Below, in pieces: positions 53,883 to 64,000 of a stretch of 64,000 nucleotides of DNA; positions within the stretch are counted from its first letter, which is position 1; the number at the start of each line of letters is the position of its first letter. The translations under genes were made by a program, and so were the position numbers. The notes under the pieces were generated by a model. It was given only the letters and a program-made list of their open reading frames with translations, was not told the origin of the DNA and ran no database searches. This stretch comes from Dipteris shenzhenensis. Lineage: Eukaryota > Polypodiophyta > Polypodiopsida > Gleicheniales. Where the stretch lies: the NCBI GenBank assembly GCA_047967505.1, contig CM106538.1. One strand, written 5' to 3'.

Positions 53883-55430
53883 TCACAGGCTATCTTTCTT
53901 CTTGGCTAGTTTGAGTACATCGAGAATAGGGGTCTTTGAATCCCCTAGTGGATTCCTAGATATAAATCTAGCCGCAACAGCACTAACATCCTCTTCTCCT
54001 ACTGCCAAAGACATAGCCATTGCCGTCAATGCCCTACCATGAATGTTCGATCCAAAGGCATTGATAGTAGCCAGGCAGTGTACCAAAATGACTTTGTTGA
54101 CATTTTGAGTAATGTTGGAGTATCCGATAGCGCGCGACAATGCCTTGCACTTCAACAACTCTGAAGGACCTCGAGGAGAAAACTTGCTGTGAAAGACCAC
54201 GATATGCTTTGCGACTTTGCTAAGGTAATGGGGCAAAGAATGATCTCACCCAAATGTGCTGCGAACATTACCCCATCGAGATGAGAATTCATCAAGCTCA
54301 AACACATCCTGCAACAATTCAACAAACATTAGAAGACCGACAAATCAAATTATACTGAAACAACATCAAAATAAAAAATATTGTTCGAACTTACCACTAC
54401 AGCATCATTTTCTATCCCTTCCTCATTTGCAATGTTGATGGAACCAGGTGCTGTGTGATGTTCCATTTGGGACGTGGACGCTTTCTCCTAACTTGTGTTG
54501 GAGGTGGAAGCTTTTGCATGAGAGGGTTGTGCATCGTATATAGACATGTCTGCATCCCTCATTGAAACCAACGTCATCAAGGGAAAGTCTTCCATTGTCG
54601 GGTCTTCGATACCTAAAACCCTGGGATCTTTGACACTTGTGTCAATATCAAACCCTGATAGGACTCCGAGTTCCTCATCCTCTCGTAGTGCAAAAAGAAT
54701 CTCTATGTCATGGAGGAATACGTACTCTTCTCTATCGATGATGAGGGGGGACAAGAACCATAATTCTGAGTCTGGGTCAACGGTCTCCGATGCAAATTCT
54801 TGCTCTATTGGGGGCTCTTGGAGTAGGCTCAATGCTTGAGCTGCATCCATCTCCTCTATTGGATCGTCAAGACTCTCTTCCATGTAGATGTCCGACGAGT
54901 CTAGTCTAGGGATGACCAGATCAATAGTTCTACTAGAGGGGGTGCTAGATGATGAGGCTTCTTCCTCTAAATTTCCTTCTTGGAGAAGGAAGATGAATGT
55001 CATCTCCCATGAAAGGAATTTGGTGCCTGTATTTCCTGTGATCCCTACATCTAAGATGTCTTGAACTTCAATTGTCCTAAACCCTTCGTCTGTAAGGTTG
55101 TCACAAAAGTGAGCGCTTTACAAACTTGGGTTCCTCTACAAACAGATACTTTATGTAATCTATGGGAACCCATCTCTTTGAAGTGTGGTCAAGTGTATAG
55201 GCAAAATTTGAGAAATTATCTTGCATGTAAAGGATGAGATCTGAAAAGTCATCCTTGGCTCACATATATGTGCCTAGGACATCTAAAGTCCTATCAAACA
55301 CTAAAAATAGCTCTTCCTCACGATCTGCAAATGCAGTTCATGAGATGAAGTCATGGAACATAGTTCTAGCTAAATCCATGGCAAATAGTAGTTGATGGAG
55401 GGAGTAACTTCTGAGGATGGGAGTTTCTAT
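53883..55430 (-). pseudogene. Spliced gene of unknown family, degraded
   Basis: Reading on minus from an ATG near 55387, the frame gives MDLARTMFHDFIS, stop, ADREEELFLVFDRTLDVLGT and LILYMQDNFSNFAYTLDHTS. After a shift near 55090 it gives RTIEVQDILDVGITGNTGT and the acidic 55003-54488 part (LDSSDIYMEESLDDPIEEMD, LSPLIIDREEYVFLHDIEIL). A GTAAGT donor at about 54392 and a TTGTTGCAG acceptor near 54310 join it to DVFELDEFSSRWGNVRSTFG and then SLPHYLSKVAKHIVVFHSKF, VNKVILVHCLATINAF and GRALTAMAMSLAVGEEDVS. It ends at 53883. A consistent intron and frame argue for a once-real gene of about 480 codons. In-frame stops inactivate it. I do not recognise the family. Confidence 0.55.
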
Positions 55431-55640
55431 GGCTTTGTAAATTTGAAAGTGAGAATGTGATGTAAAAAGGGCTCTTACCCCTTAATATATATCAAAACGC
55501 TAAAAATTAAAATTAATCATAAAATCCACAAATTTTTTGAAAAACATTTACCATGAACTGATTACCATGAACTGAAAGAGAAAACATTAAAAGAAATAAC
55601 ATTTTAATTTAATTGTCCATCGTCTTTTGAAGCAATAACT
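55431..55640. other. Gap between two minus-strand fragments
   Basis: AT-rich and non-coding. It contains a short direct repeat ACCATGAACTGA (about 55549 and 55564). Confidence 0.4.
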
Positions 55641-56340
55641 AGGATTTGACAGACAAAAAATTAAATGCTGCACTAGTCAAACACATTGTTAGCAATCTTC
55701 AAAGTTGCAGGAGGAATGTATTTGGCACTATGCATGCACTTCTCCATGCGACGCCTGATCTTACCACCATTTAAGGTAAAGTAGAAGGACTCTGACATGT
55801 CGTCCTCCATGACCAATAGGTGTTCTCACACATCCCTTAGAGTCCATTGCGATGTGACATTCACATTCTTGACATCTCCCTCTTCAACATCAATAGACAA
55901 ACTTACCTCCGTATTGTCTTCATCAATCATTAGAGTCAAGGGGAAGCCACCGGCCATTTGTTTTCTTCCAGCGCCTGTACTAAAAAGCTAAATACAACAT
56001 TTGGCATGACAAATGGTATCTAATAACCACATTGTCTTACATGCGTGACATTGAAACACATCACCCTTTTGGTCACCTGACCTGGTTCCCCAATTCATCC
56101 CAAGTTAATCTTCAAGAGAATTTTCTTGTTCTTGTACGATTGCAATGTCCTTGAGTCCACATTGATGCAATCCATGTCTTGAAGTTGTGGTGGTACAATG
56201 GTTTGAAGACGGCCATAGCTTGATGATGTCATTGGAGTGATGTATGTTGCATTATACCGATACACATTCTTCATTCGCAAGGAGGCCAACTTCTCCCTGG
56301 CATGCATTTGCTTACCTAATCCTCATGAATCACAGTGAAG
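55641..56340 (-). pseudogene. Unrecognised coding remnants on minus
   Basis: Two pieces look coding. The first, 55990-55665, reads MAGGFPLTLMIDEDNTEVSL, then SIDVEEGDVKNVNVTSQWTL and SESFYFTLNGGKIRRRMEKC. The second, 56307-56095, reads MHAREKLASLRMKNVYRYNA and NVDSRTLQSYKNKKILLKIN. They lie upstream of, and on the same strand as, the spliced pseudogene at 53883-55430 and may be from the same locus. No family recognised. Confidence 0.4.
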
Positions 56341-56355
56341 TTGCCTATGAATGAT

Positions 56356-56691
56356 TCAACTGGTTCTCACTCCTTGAGATCCGAAGGGAAAACATCTACC
56401 ACCATGAATAAGATCTCTTAGAAACCAAACACAAAATTTCCAAATGGACTCATTACACTTATAGGTGAAAAAGGTACATAGATAGAAAGGCTCATAGTGT
56501 GATGGTATCCTAGATTGATTGAATGATGGAGGAAGCCACATATCTTTTCCCATGTAAACATGTTGCACTTTTGCGAGCCATCCTTTCTTCCCAAACTTGA
56601 ACTTCAAGATACGCCCCTTCCACTCATGCAAGATGTCACCTCTCTTGCTCTTGGGAAGCTTATGTGGACCTTTGGCTAATCCTTTCATCAC
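56356..56691 (-). pseudogene. Unrecognised 111-codon minus frame
   Basis: Lysine-rich start (KGPHKLPKSKRGDILHEWKG) followed by LKFKFGKKGWLAKVQHVYMG. Composition is protein-like, but there is no motif and no paralogue in the window. It may belong with the neighbouring minus-strand fragments. Confidence 0.3.
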
Positions 56692-56859
56692 TATCTAGTC
56701 ATTTAAGCTGTAGGTGCAAGGGATCCACTCATCCAATGCATTTCTGGTGTTGTGAAAGACACAAGAGGTCATAGCATTGTGTGGTCTTGTAGCCTTTCTC
56801 CTCACCATGCTTGCAGAGGTTGCAACAGCAAGAATGGAACTCCTACACAAGGCAATGCA

Positions 56860-57095
56860 GCTCTAACAGAGGCACAAAAGAGGGAGAAGGAGAGGGACAC
56901 AGCAGCAGCAACAGAGGCACAGGAGAGGGAGAAGGAGAGGGACAGAGCAGCTCCAACAGAGGCACAAAAGAGGCACAGGAGAGGGAGAAGGAGAGGGACA
57001 AAGAAATAGCAACAGAGGCACAGGAGAGGGAGAAGGAGAGGGACAGAGCAGCTCCAACAAAGGCACAAGAGAGGGAGAGGGGAGAGAGAGAGAGA
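56860..57095 (+). repeat. Coding-like minisatellite, units near 45-57 bp
   Basis: Four to five units contain GAGGCACA, GAGAGGGAGAAGGAGAGGGA and CAGCTCCAACA. In one frame they encode EREKERDRAAPTEAQ-type repeats (charged, helical). The units vary in length, so the frame is not constant. It is followed by a (GA)n stretch at 57070-57105. Confidence 0.8.
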
Positions 57096-57105
57096 GAGAG
57101 AGGAG

Positions 57106-57559
57106 CTGCAGCAACAAGCAAGCCAAAGCAGGAGGGAGTAGAGAAAGAGGGGGAAGAGGGAAAATGCATGGGATTTGGTCCAAATCTGAGTGATTTGGTA
57201 GGTTCGACTAGAACAGTGGGGGGAAGAGGCCCTAAAAAGAGGGAGGGGAGAAGAAAAATTCACCATTTGGGCCCTACCATCCCATTGAATCTAGTTTTGG
57301 GCACATGTGGGGGAGGTGCACCTAGTAGGAGGGTCAAACATGGGTTAAGAGGGGGGCGATGGTTTGGGTGGTCCCTAGTGTAAGGGGAGCAACCAACAGG
57401 GGCTCTCTGCAGGCCTACCCACCCTCCACCTCAACATACCATTGCCCCACACCTTCTAGCACTCTCATTGGTACACCACAAATCACTCTCTAATCCCTTG
57501 AAATTAGGAAACACTAATTGGAGGCCCTTTTGAGACCCCAATTCTCCCCTAATGCCACA
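57106..57559. other. Unassigned, with dispersed repeat end at 57440-57545
   Basis: 57106-57380 is purine-rich with no motif. 57440-57545 (CATTGGTACACC..., CCTTGAAATTAGGAAACACT, GGCCCTTTTGAGACCCC) matches 45450-45520 and, in part, about 3470-3490. It is a dispersed repeat terminus abutting the right inverted arm. Confidence 0.5.
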
Positions 57560-58639
57560 ATCGCTTCCTATGAGAGTTAGCCAATGACATGCTCTGACAG
57601 GTCCACCTACAGGTACCAAGCTTGGTCTTGTATTAGTAAGATCCTTTTCCCTTTGTTGGCCTTAACTCGAGGGACAAAATTTTGCCTTGGAATCTTTCAA
57701 CTAGATCCTCATGGTTCCAAACTAATAGGTACCATTTGTTGCTCAAATGCTAATGCATGGGGGTTGAAATTGTGAGGTCATCGTGCGGGACTGTGGTTTT
57801 ATCAAGGACGGTAAGTAGATGGACCTCGTGCAAAGGAGTGTCCAGACTTGTCAAAGGAAGGGGAACAAGGGAAAATGAGTTGGAGATGGAGAGAAGAAGG
57901 GATTGAACCTTTGCTATGTTTAAGAGGAGGAAATGAGTAGAGAGTTGATGTCTAGTGGTGGCCTATCTGGATGAGTTAGCCAATCCATTGACCAAAACTC
58001 AATGTCACATACTACTGAATGGGTATGACTTGCTCCTACCACTTTGTAAGTAGACCTTTATGTAAATCATGTGTATTGTTCCACATAGCTACAACCTTAA
58101 TGGTGTGGGTACTAATGATTCTTTCACTTGGACTTGAAAACATTAAGCTAGCACACTTATCAATCTTGAAAAAAAAGATTAAAGGTACATACGGCGTAGG
58201 TGTATACTGATATTTCAAGTTGGATGGGCCCTAATACACACTAGTGCAGAGGTTGTGGTGGAGTAGGGGAGTTGATATCAATCCTATCGCCAAACCCTAT
58301 AGCTAATAAGTAAGAGCTCACAGCCAAGGTACTCAAAGGACTTGGGGTATTAGCACAACGTTTGGAAGAACCTATCCTACCAAAATGGGCTCGGCTTTGA
58401 GAACCCTCTCAAGTGATCTTTGGGTCCTACTTCAAAACTATTCTTTGCAAAAAAAGATACTTGAACTCCCACCTCTGCAAAACTAGTGTGGGTGTGAGTT
58501 TCCACTTCTTTGCATGATGCTCGACCATTGGATCCAATCGTAGAAGGGCCTATGGAGTCACAACTTTAGCTACCTTGGAAGTGCCTATAGTGTTGTTGCC
58601 ATTACCTACAAACTTATGCTTCAAGGTACCTACCTAGGA

Positions 58640-59400
58640 AGTAGTTTCCAATAGATGGCACACACTAGTATTCCTATAGCTAAATCATAGTATTCCCATA
58701 GCTAAATTATCAGGCTCTTGTCTTTGGGGTAGTTTGGGTGCTTGGAATAATCGAATTAAATATTGGAGTTGGGAATAATTCTCCATCTTTCCCTTGAGGC
58801 AAAAAATCTCCCTCCTTGGGCTTTCAACCTCTGCCTCTGCTTGTCTGAGCTTGGCATTCTCCACTCTCATAGTCACTAACTTATCATGTACCACCTAGAG
58901 AGCCTTTGGATATACCCTAGTCTTATGTGCATTCTCTAGCACAATTTGGAGTTGGTGATTGGCTACTTCTATGAAATTTATCTTCTCATATTTGGACCTG
59001 GCATTAAGGATCACAATCTAATATCCACTTCACACTTCAGATCGCTATGGTTGGTATGAATGTGGTGCAATAGGGAGTGACTTCCACTAGCTCATCATAG
59101 ACAAATTTTTTGTTGCTAGCGAGCTGCTCCTATACACTATCTCATTTGGTAGTGAGATCATCCTATGCTTGTCATAGACTAGCTTTATGCACCTCAAAAA
59201 ACCAAGCTAGCCCCTCCCGATACTGTGTTTGAAAAAAAAATTTGTGATCCAACACCTAGGGAGGAATCTAGTGGTTGGCTAGGTAATCTAGACCCGGGGC
59301 GACATGGACCATGTTCTCCCTAAGAATTCTCCAATGTGAATTGGTGGCATTGTGATCCTACCGATCATCATGCATCATCATAGGAGGATGGAGTGAAAAT
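58640..59400 (-). pseudogene. Coiled-coil, gag-like frame (right arm)
   Basis: The best part, 58894-58685, reads MVHDKLVTMRVENAKLRQAE, then AEVESPRREIFCLKGKMENY and LIRLFQAPKLPQRQEPDN, with fewer stops than the left-arm copy. Weaker coding extends upstream to about 59390. The role is unknown, and a gag-like coiled coil is a guess. Confidence 0.45.
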
Positions 59401-60691
59401 AGCTCAAGAGGGGGTAGGGTTTGAAGATTGTAGGAGGCACAAGGGGTGTGATGGTGCTGGTTGGAGCTGTTGGTTGGAGCTGCCACTGCTACTCCACCAG
59501 TATTTTGCTCTTGCTTGGGCTGATTTTATTGCTTGGTTGGTATCTCTTAGCATTTCTTAGTGTTGACTTTATCACCTATAGGCACCTCTTGCCTGTGTTG
59601 TTTAGTGGCAACTTCACCTGTGGCTGCCTTATAAACCTCTATCTACCTAACATTGATTTCTCCTGGGAGGTTCCCTCATCATTGTTCCCCTCTCAATTCT
59701 TTTGGTTGCTATGGTTAACATGCTCCTCAAGGCCCTGTTCCTTAGAATGTTGCTTGATGTCCTTATCTCTGGATGTTCCAACTTATCCAAGAGGTGTAGG
59801 AATGGATTCTGACTACTATACATTACTGGCTGTGAGTCTATGGTACAACATACAAAGTGGCATCTAAGCTTGTGGTGGGTTGGTCCTTTGCTAATAGACT
59901 TCAACTGTGATTCAAATGTTTTCTCAAAGATGAAGAACTAATCCACTTCATGGCCATCTTCTAGTGACATGACCATTCGAGCCAGATATTATCATGGCAC
60001 ACATACCATGCAAATCTTCAAGCCAACTAGCTCTGACAAAAATCTGTAGACTACTTAGAGGCCTTTATCAAGTGCTTTTCTAATCAGATCTCCTTGTGAT
60101 TGTGAGTAGTTGCCATTGTTGAAATAAGCATTGTAGCATTATGTAGCCACTAATGGACTAGGGGCTACTGGCATGTTCAATAGAAATACTTCCTTCAATA
60201 AGATAGAGATTAGATGGACATGAACATCTTGAATGATCACGCTATGATCTGACTCATCATTATAGCATGTGCATGCGTACGCACTACCCTTTGAGGATCC
60301 TCGTTTTCTACGAGTGTGCCTACAAGTTGGAAAATATTATTAGACATAGGGGATAGAATATGCAAGTGTCGCTGGGGTAATACTCTAACCACACTTATAG
60401 TAAATCATGATAGAATATACATTGTGTGTCTCGTAACCATACCTCTCTAATTGGATGAATGGACAAATGGGCACTCCAGGAGAAGTGGCCACCGAGGTTG
60501 AGGAAGCTCCTACCAAAGTGCCAAACTTACTTAAGAAACCAATCAACAAGCTGGGGTAGCACTTTGAGAGTAACGATAGAAATGTTGTGATTCCTACCTT
60601 CTACCAAACTAGAAAGTCCATGGCAATATCGGATGGTGAAGTGGGTGCTAGGCAAAATGGGAAAAGCTTGAAATGGAAAGCACCAACCTAA
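59401..60691 (+). pseudogene. Right-arm copy of the unrecognised frame at 37255-38540
   Basis: The part at 60450-60680 reads NGQMGTPGEVATEVEEAPTK, then NLLKKPINKLG, stop, and NDRNVVIPTFYQTRKSMAIS. Upstream frames to 59421 are less convincing. Residue-level conservation between arms is modest evidence that this is the coding strand. Confidence 0.4.
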
Positions 60692-61740
60692 TCACTTTTT
60701 TGGCACTTCTTCTAGATCAATATCCCTCCTCAATACTCCATCCATGCCTTGGCGGAAAAAAACTCCATCAAAGAGGATAGAGTGTCTACTATCTCTACAT
60801 ATCTTCTTCCACTCATAATAGGTGTCATTAGGCAGAAAAGAAAAAGTACCCAAAAACCTATAGATGCCTCCATACCATGGATCATTAACTTCTATGGCTG
60901 CTACAAGGTTTATATACTGACATTCTTCTAGATAAATCAAGGAATTATTCAAATGTAACAACCCCATTTTACAATCTTGAAAGAAAAGTCATATCTTAGA
61001 AGGATTGCAACCACTTAGCCAACCGGCCTAGGGGATTTGGCGACCGCCAACTTGCTTTGCAAGGCCATTGCTTGAAATGATAATCAAGGGTCTACCTGCC
61101 ACATAGTGCTTAAACTATTCAATGAAAAACACCAAAGATAGAGCATGCATGTTAGCCTTTGAATAGCTTTGCTTTGTTTCAAGCATCTGCCCCATGAAGC
61201 AAACCGATTGGGATACTTGAATCATTCCTCCCCTTGTTGGAGCAGAATTCCTGCAAAATTTTGATCCCCAAATCCTGGGTTGATATCAAGGTCTTAGACG
61301 AATCAAGATTGCGTAGGATGGGTTCATAAGCAAGAGCACCCTTGATCACAGTTCTCACACCAAGAGAAATCAACACCATCTTTCAATAACATAGTCATGG
61401 TCCATGAAAAAGTGGCCTACTGATCAATGAAGTACTAATAATATCGTGCCGAATTCTCAAATGAGCACACCTAATTCTTTGTACTTGGTGGGGGGAGCTT
61501 AAGAATTGCATCTATAATTTTTGGATCAAGCCTAACACCATCTACTGAGAAAATGTGCCCAAGCAACCTACCTTGAGTGGCTCCAATAGTACATTTCGTA
61601 GGGTTGAGGCTACCATTTGCTTCATCAATTCTTTTTAAGGCCATGCGGACCTTCACATGCTCATTTTGCATGGAGAATATAAAAAATCATCTAGGAACAC
61701 CTCTAAGAAAATCCATAAATAAGGGGCAAACACCATTTGC
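60692..61740 (-). pseudogene. Ty3/gypsy RT-RNase H-integrase linker fragment (right arm, uninterrupted)
   Basis: Reads on minus from the RT region (61671: HVKVRMALKRIDEANGSLNP, KCTIGATQGRLLGHIFSVDG) through RNase H (about 61380-61000: LGVRTVIKGALAYEPILRNL, KTLISTQDLGIKILQEF). It ends in the pre-integrase linker (60967-60692: NDPWYGGIYRFLGTFSFLPN, FFRQGMDGVLRRDI). It shows the gypsy remnant as it was before copia 2 split the left copy. Stops are frequent. Confidence 0.8.
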
Positions 61741-61960
61741 ATTCTCATCACTTCTCTTCTCTACCTCATTTCCCTCCCATTTCACTCTCATTCTTTCAAA
61801 ACTTTCAAGATTTTTGAATGAGATTCAACCTACCTTCTTCTTTCTCTATTTTAGGCACTTCTCTTTCAAATCTCACCATTTCCTCTCTCATTTGAGATTC
61901 TCCCATGATCTAAAATCATTTCATTCTAGAAGACAAGGCAATCAATGTTTTGAACGAAAC

Positions 61961-64000
61961 ATGAATGATGCAGGGTGTTTGGAGCTTAGAAGGAGCTACT
62001 GGATGGAATTCTTTGTGAAAGGATCAAAGAAGATTGACTTTTCGGCATTGCAGTTTTTACTAATGCATGAAAATCAATCTTTGTTTGCCCGTCTCTCAAT
62101 ACTACTCACTTTTCCTACTGCAATCTCTAAGGATGCATGATTTCAAACCATTTGTGTAGGTTTGGGGTCTATCCAAACAACTTGTATGGAGGTTCAGGTG
62201 AGATAATCTTTGGAACAATGCAACACAATGATTATGAACGAGATTTGTTTGTTAATGATGTAACTTTGAAGAAGTAGTCAATTCGTAGTCCATTTTGTGT
62301 AGTTGTCTTGTTTGGTTTTATTACATGGTTTGAAAACGTTCAAAGAAATTTCATGAGAAATGATTCTTTTCCACTCTTACTATCAATAGTTTTCTATAGA
62401 ATATTGCTTGAAATAGATTTTGAGATTTTTGAGAGCATATAATTTGTTTTAAAGCAAGAACCATCAAATTTAGCATTCTTGGAACACAAGAGGGATGACT
62501 GGGAGGGACAAGTTTGATCACATTTTTCTTTCAAAGAACCTTGCTCCAAGAATCAGGTACTATTCATTCATGTAGTTTTAGAATGTTTTCAGTTTTCAAC
62601 TCAAATCAGGGTGTATGAGAGCAACTTGCATGGAGATTCAAGTGAGAAAACCTTTAGAACAATGCAAGACAATGAAAAAAATGAGATTTTATAATGCAAC
62701 TTTGAATAATTAGTTAATTTGTAGTTTCTTTTCGTAATTTTGTTGTTTTCTTTTAATACATGATTTGAAGAGGAAGAAAGTTTTTTTTTTTTTTTTAGAT
62801 ACACTCTTACTATTGAGATTTTTTACAAAATATGGTTTGAAATAGATTTGGAGTTGTTTGGAAGCATATAATTAGTTTTGGAGAAAATTCCATCAACTTC
62901 AGCATCCTGGATTACAAGAGGGACCATTGAGGACAACAAGTTTGATCACTTTTTTCCTTCAAATATCCTTGTGACATATTGTTCATTCACATAGTTTAAT
63001 AGTGTTTGATGATGAGTAAATATTTTTTTAAATTTCTAGATTTCAATCATTAGATTGTGCATGCAGCTAGGGTGTTCATTTTTGCTAGGTTTGATACTTT
63101 TTGGAAACATGACATGTTTGTATATTGTTTGTCAATGCTATATTATACTAGGTGGAAAGTGTTTGAAATCATACCAGCCCCTTGAAATTAAAAAAAGGTG
63201 AATATCCATTTTCAAATTAATGCAAAGAATGCACCATCTTTAAAGAGGAATGAATCCTCCTTAGCAAGTGAAAATGATTTAGTAGCTCTTTAAAATCAAG
63301 GAAAAACACATATGGATTCGTGGTTAGAAGGCAAAATATATCTAGTAGATCCACAGACTTGTCAAACTTCTCAATTCCATGGATTGACCAGCTTAATAAA
63401 GTTTTTGCATAAGGGTGAGAATGGTTCGTTAGGATATTGTCAAATGTTGATTGCTCATGGAGCAAGTAGCCTTCACAACCAATATCAATATTTGCTTAAT
63501 GAAAGTATAAAAAGGATTGCAATGTTGGAGGCTTGGAATCAACATTTGGTATCATCTATGCAAGCTAAAAGTGTTCAAATGTCTACATATGATGGCATAG
63601 AGAAGCAAAATCAGTAATTACAGGTAAAGGTTTAGACATTTGCTCAATTGGCAGAGAGCACAATAAATGCAATTCACTTATAGATGCAAAACACAGCTCT
63701 AAAGGATGACATCAAAAAGTTAGAAAAAACATTATCATTCGTGAAGGATACTGCAATGGGTCCAAGACTACGTAAGAGGAAATTGTGTCCAATGGATGAA
63801 ATATCCAAGAAAAGTGGTCATTAGAAGCGTCGTTGCAGGAGTGCTTCAGAACTCATGTCTATCCATGATGGACACTCTGGTGCTATGGGTGAAGCGTTTA
63901 TGGAAAAAGTATTGGAGTCTGTTATACGACATCCGAAATTCAAAAGTATAAAATGAGAGATAACTTCTAAGTCAATGAACAAAGTTGTGGAGCATTTCAA
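61961..64000 (+). pseudogene. F3: transposase-like gene, partial (runs off window)
   Basis: Exon 1 (61961-62197) reads MNDAGCLELRRSYWMEFFVK, FSALQFLLMHENQSLFARLS and TCMEVQ, with a GTGAGA donor. A ~1-kb intron contains the 415-bp doubling. From about 63200: MDSWLEGKIYLVDPQTCQTS, LIKFLHKGENGSLGYCQMLI, LLNESIKRIAMLEAWNQHLV and DDIKKLEKTLSF, ending in VIRHPKFKS near 63950. Compared with F2, Gln codons have become stops at 63292, 63637, 63679 and 63823 (TAA or TAG for CAA or CAG), plus TAA at 63615. The conserved core seen in F1 and F2 lies beyond the window. Confidence 0.6.

Larger units (their letters stand above)
57560..64000. repeat. Right arm of the inverted duplication
   Basis: Reverse-complement partner of 28374-40375 without the copia insertion. 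It runs off the window end inside F3. The uninterrupted sequence at about 61420-61460 corresponds to the copia 2 target region, though it has its own small indel there. Confidence 0.9.

Noticed and set aside
53883-54236. Possible SpoVS or Alba-like domain in the terminal block
   Set aside because: The alternation of small hydrophobic residues is suggestive, but no diagnostic motif aligns; left unassigned.

Overview
The window is repeat-dominated nuclear DNA of a land plant. The evidence is Ty1/copia elements primed by the initiator-Met tRNA, two tnp2-type CACTA transposons, Ty3/gypsy fragments, short U2-type introns, a CCCTAA (plant telomere-type) box in an LTR promoter, and a degraded histone H3 gene of CENH3 type. 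I cannot name the species. No gene in the window looks intact; nearly every recognisable reading frame carries stops or frameshifts.

Layout. 1-5.6 kb holds coding-like debris, a truncated copia 5' end (971-1598), a (GA)n tract, a polypurine block and a paralogue of 45.6-46.8 kb. 5.67-10.9 kb is CACTA copy 1 (transposase on minus) with a small TIR element (8088-8335) inside it. 11.5-12.8 kb is low-complexity sequence. 14.5-20.05 kb is a complete but decayed copia element on plus (TSD ATGCG). 20.46-26.95 kb is a 6.5-kb TIR element with an 8-bp TSD. 30.9-36.5 kb is a second complete copia element on minus (TSD CAATA). 40.7-44.6 kb is CACTA copy 2. 47-52 kb holds another small TIR element, a ~183-bp tandem repeat and a transposase-like gene. 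52.2-53.2 kb is the H3/CENH3-like pseudogene. 53.9-56.7 kb holds unrecognised minus-strand pseudogenes. 57.56-64.0 kb is an inverted copy of 28.37-40.38 kb.

Two elements tie the window together. The first is a DNA transposon family with 47-48 bp imperfect terminal inverted repeats (outer CTCGGGGGGGTCACT, inner block containing CACGTG) and 8-bp target duplications. It appears as two small complete copies, one half copy and one long copy that carries a transposase-like gene and a fragment of a possible captured host gene. Two of the insertions have a recognisable empty site elsewhere in the same window. The second is an uncharacterised transposase-like gene family, called F here, present three times: F1 at 49.0-51.8 kb on plus, F2 at 14.46-30.39 kb on minus, and F3 from 61.96 kb on plus, running off the window. 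F2 is split by the copia at 14.5 kb and by the long TIR element, which sits in an F2 intron whose donor site also exists in F1.

The order of events can be partly read. The F gene plus gypsy block was duplicated in inverted orientation. Copia 2 then entered one arm, and copia 1 and the long TIR element entered F2. Decay is dominated by CAG to TAG and CAA to TAA stops, as expected from C-to-T mutation of methylated, silenced elements.
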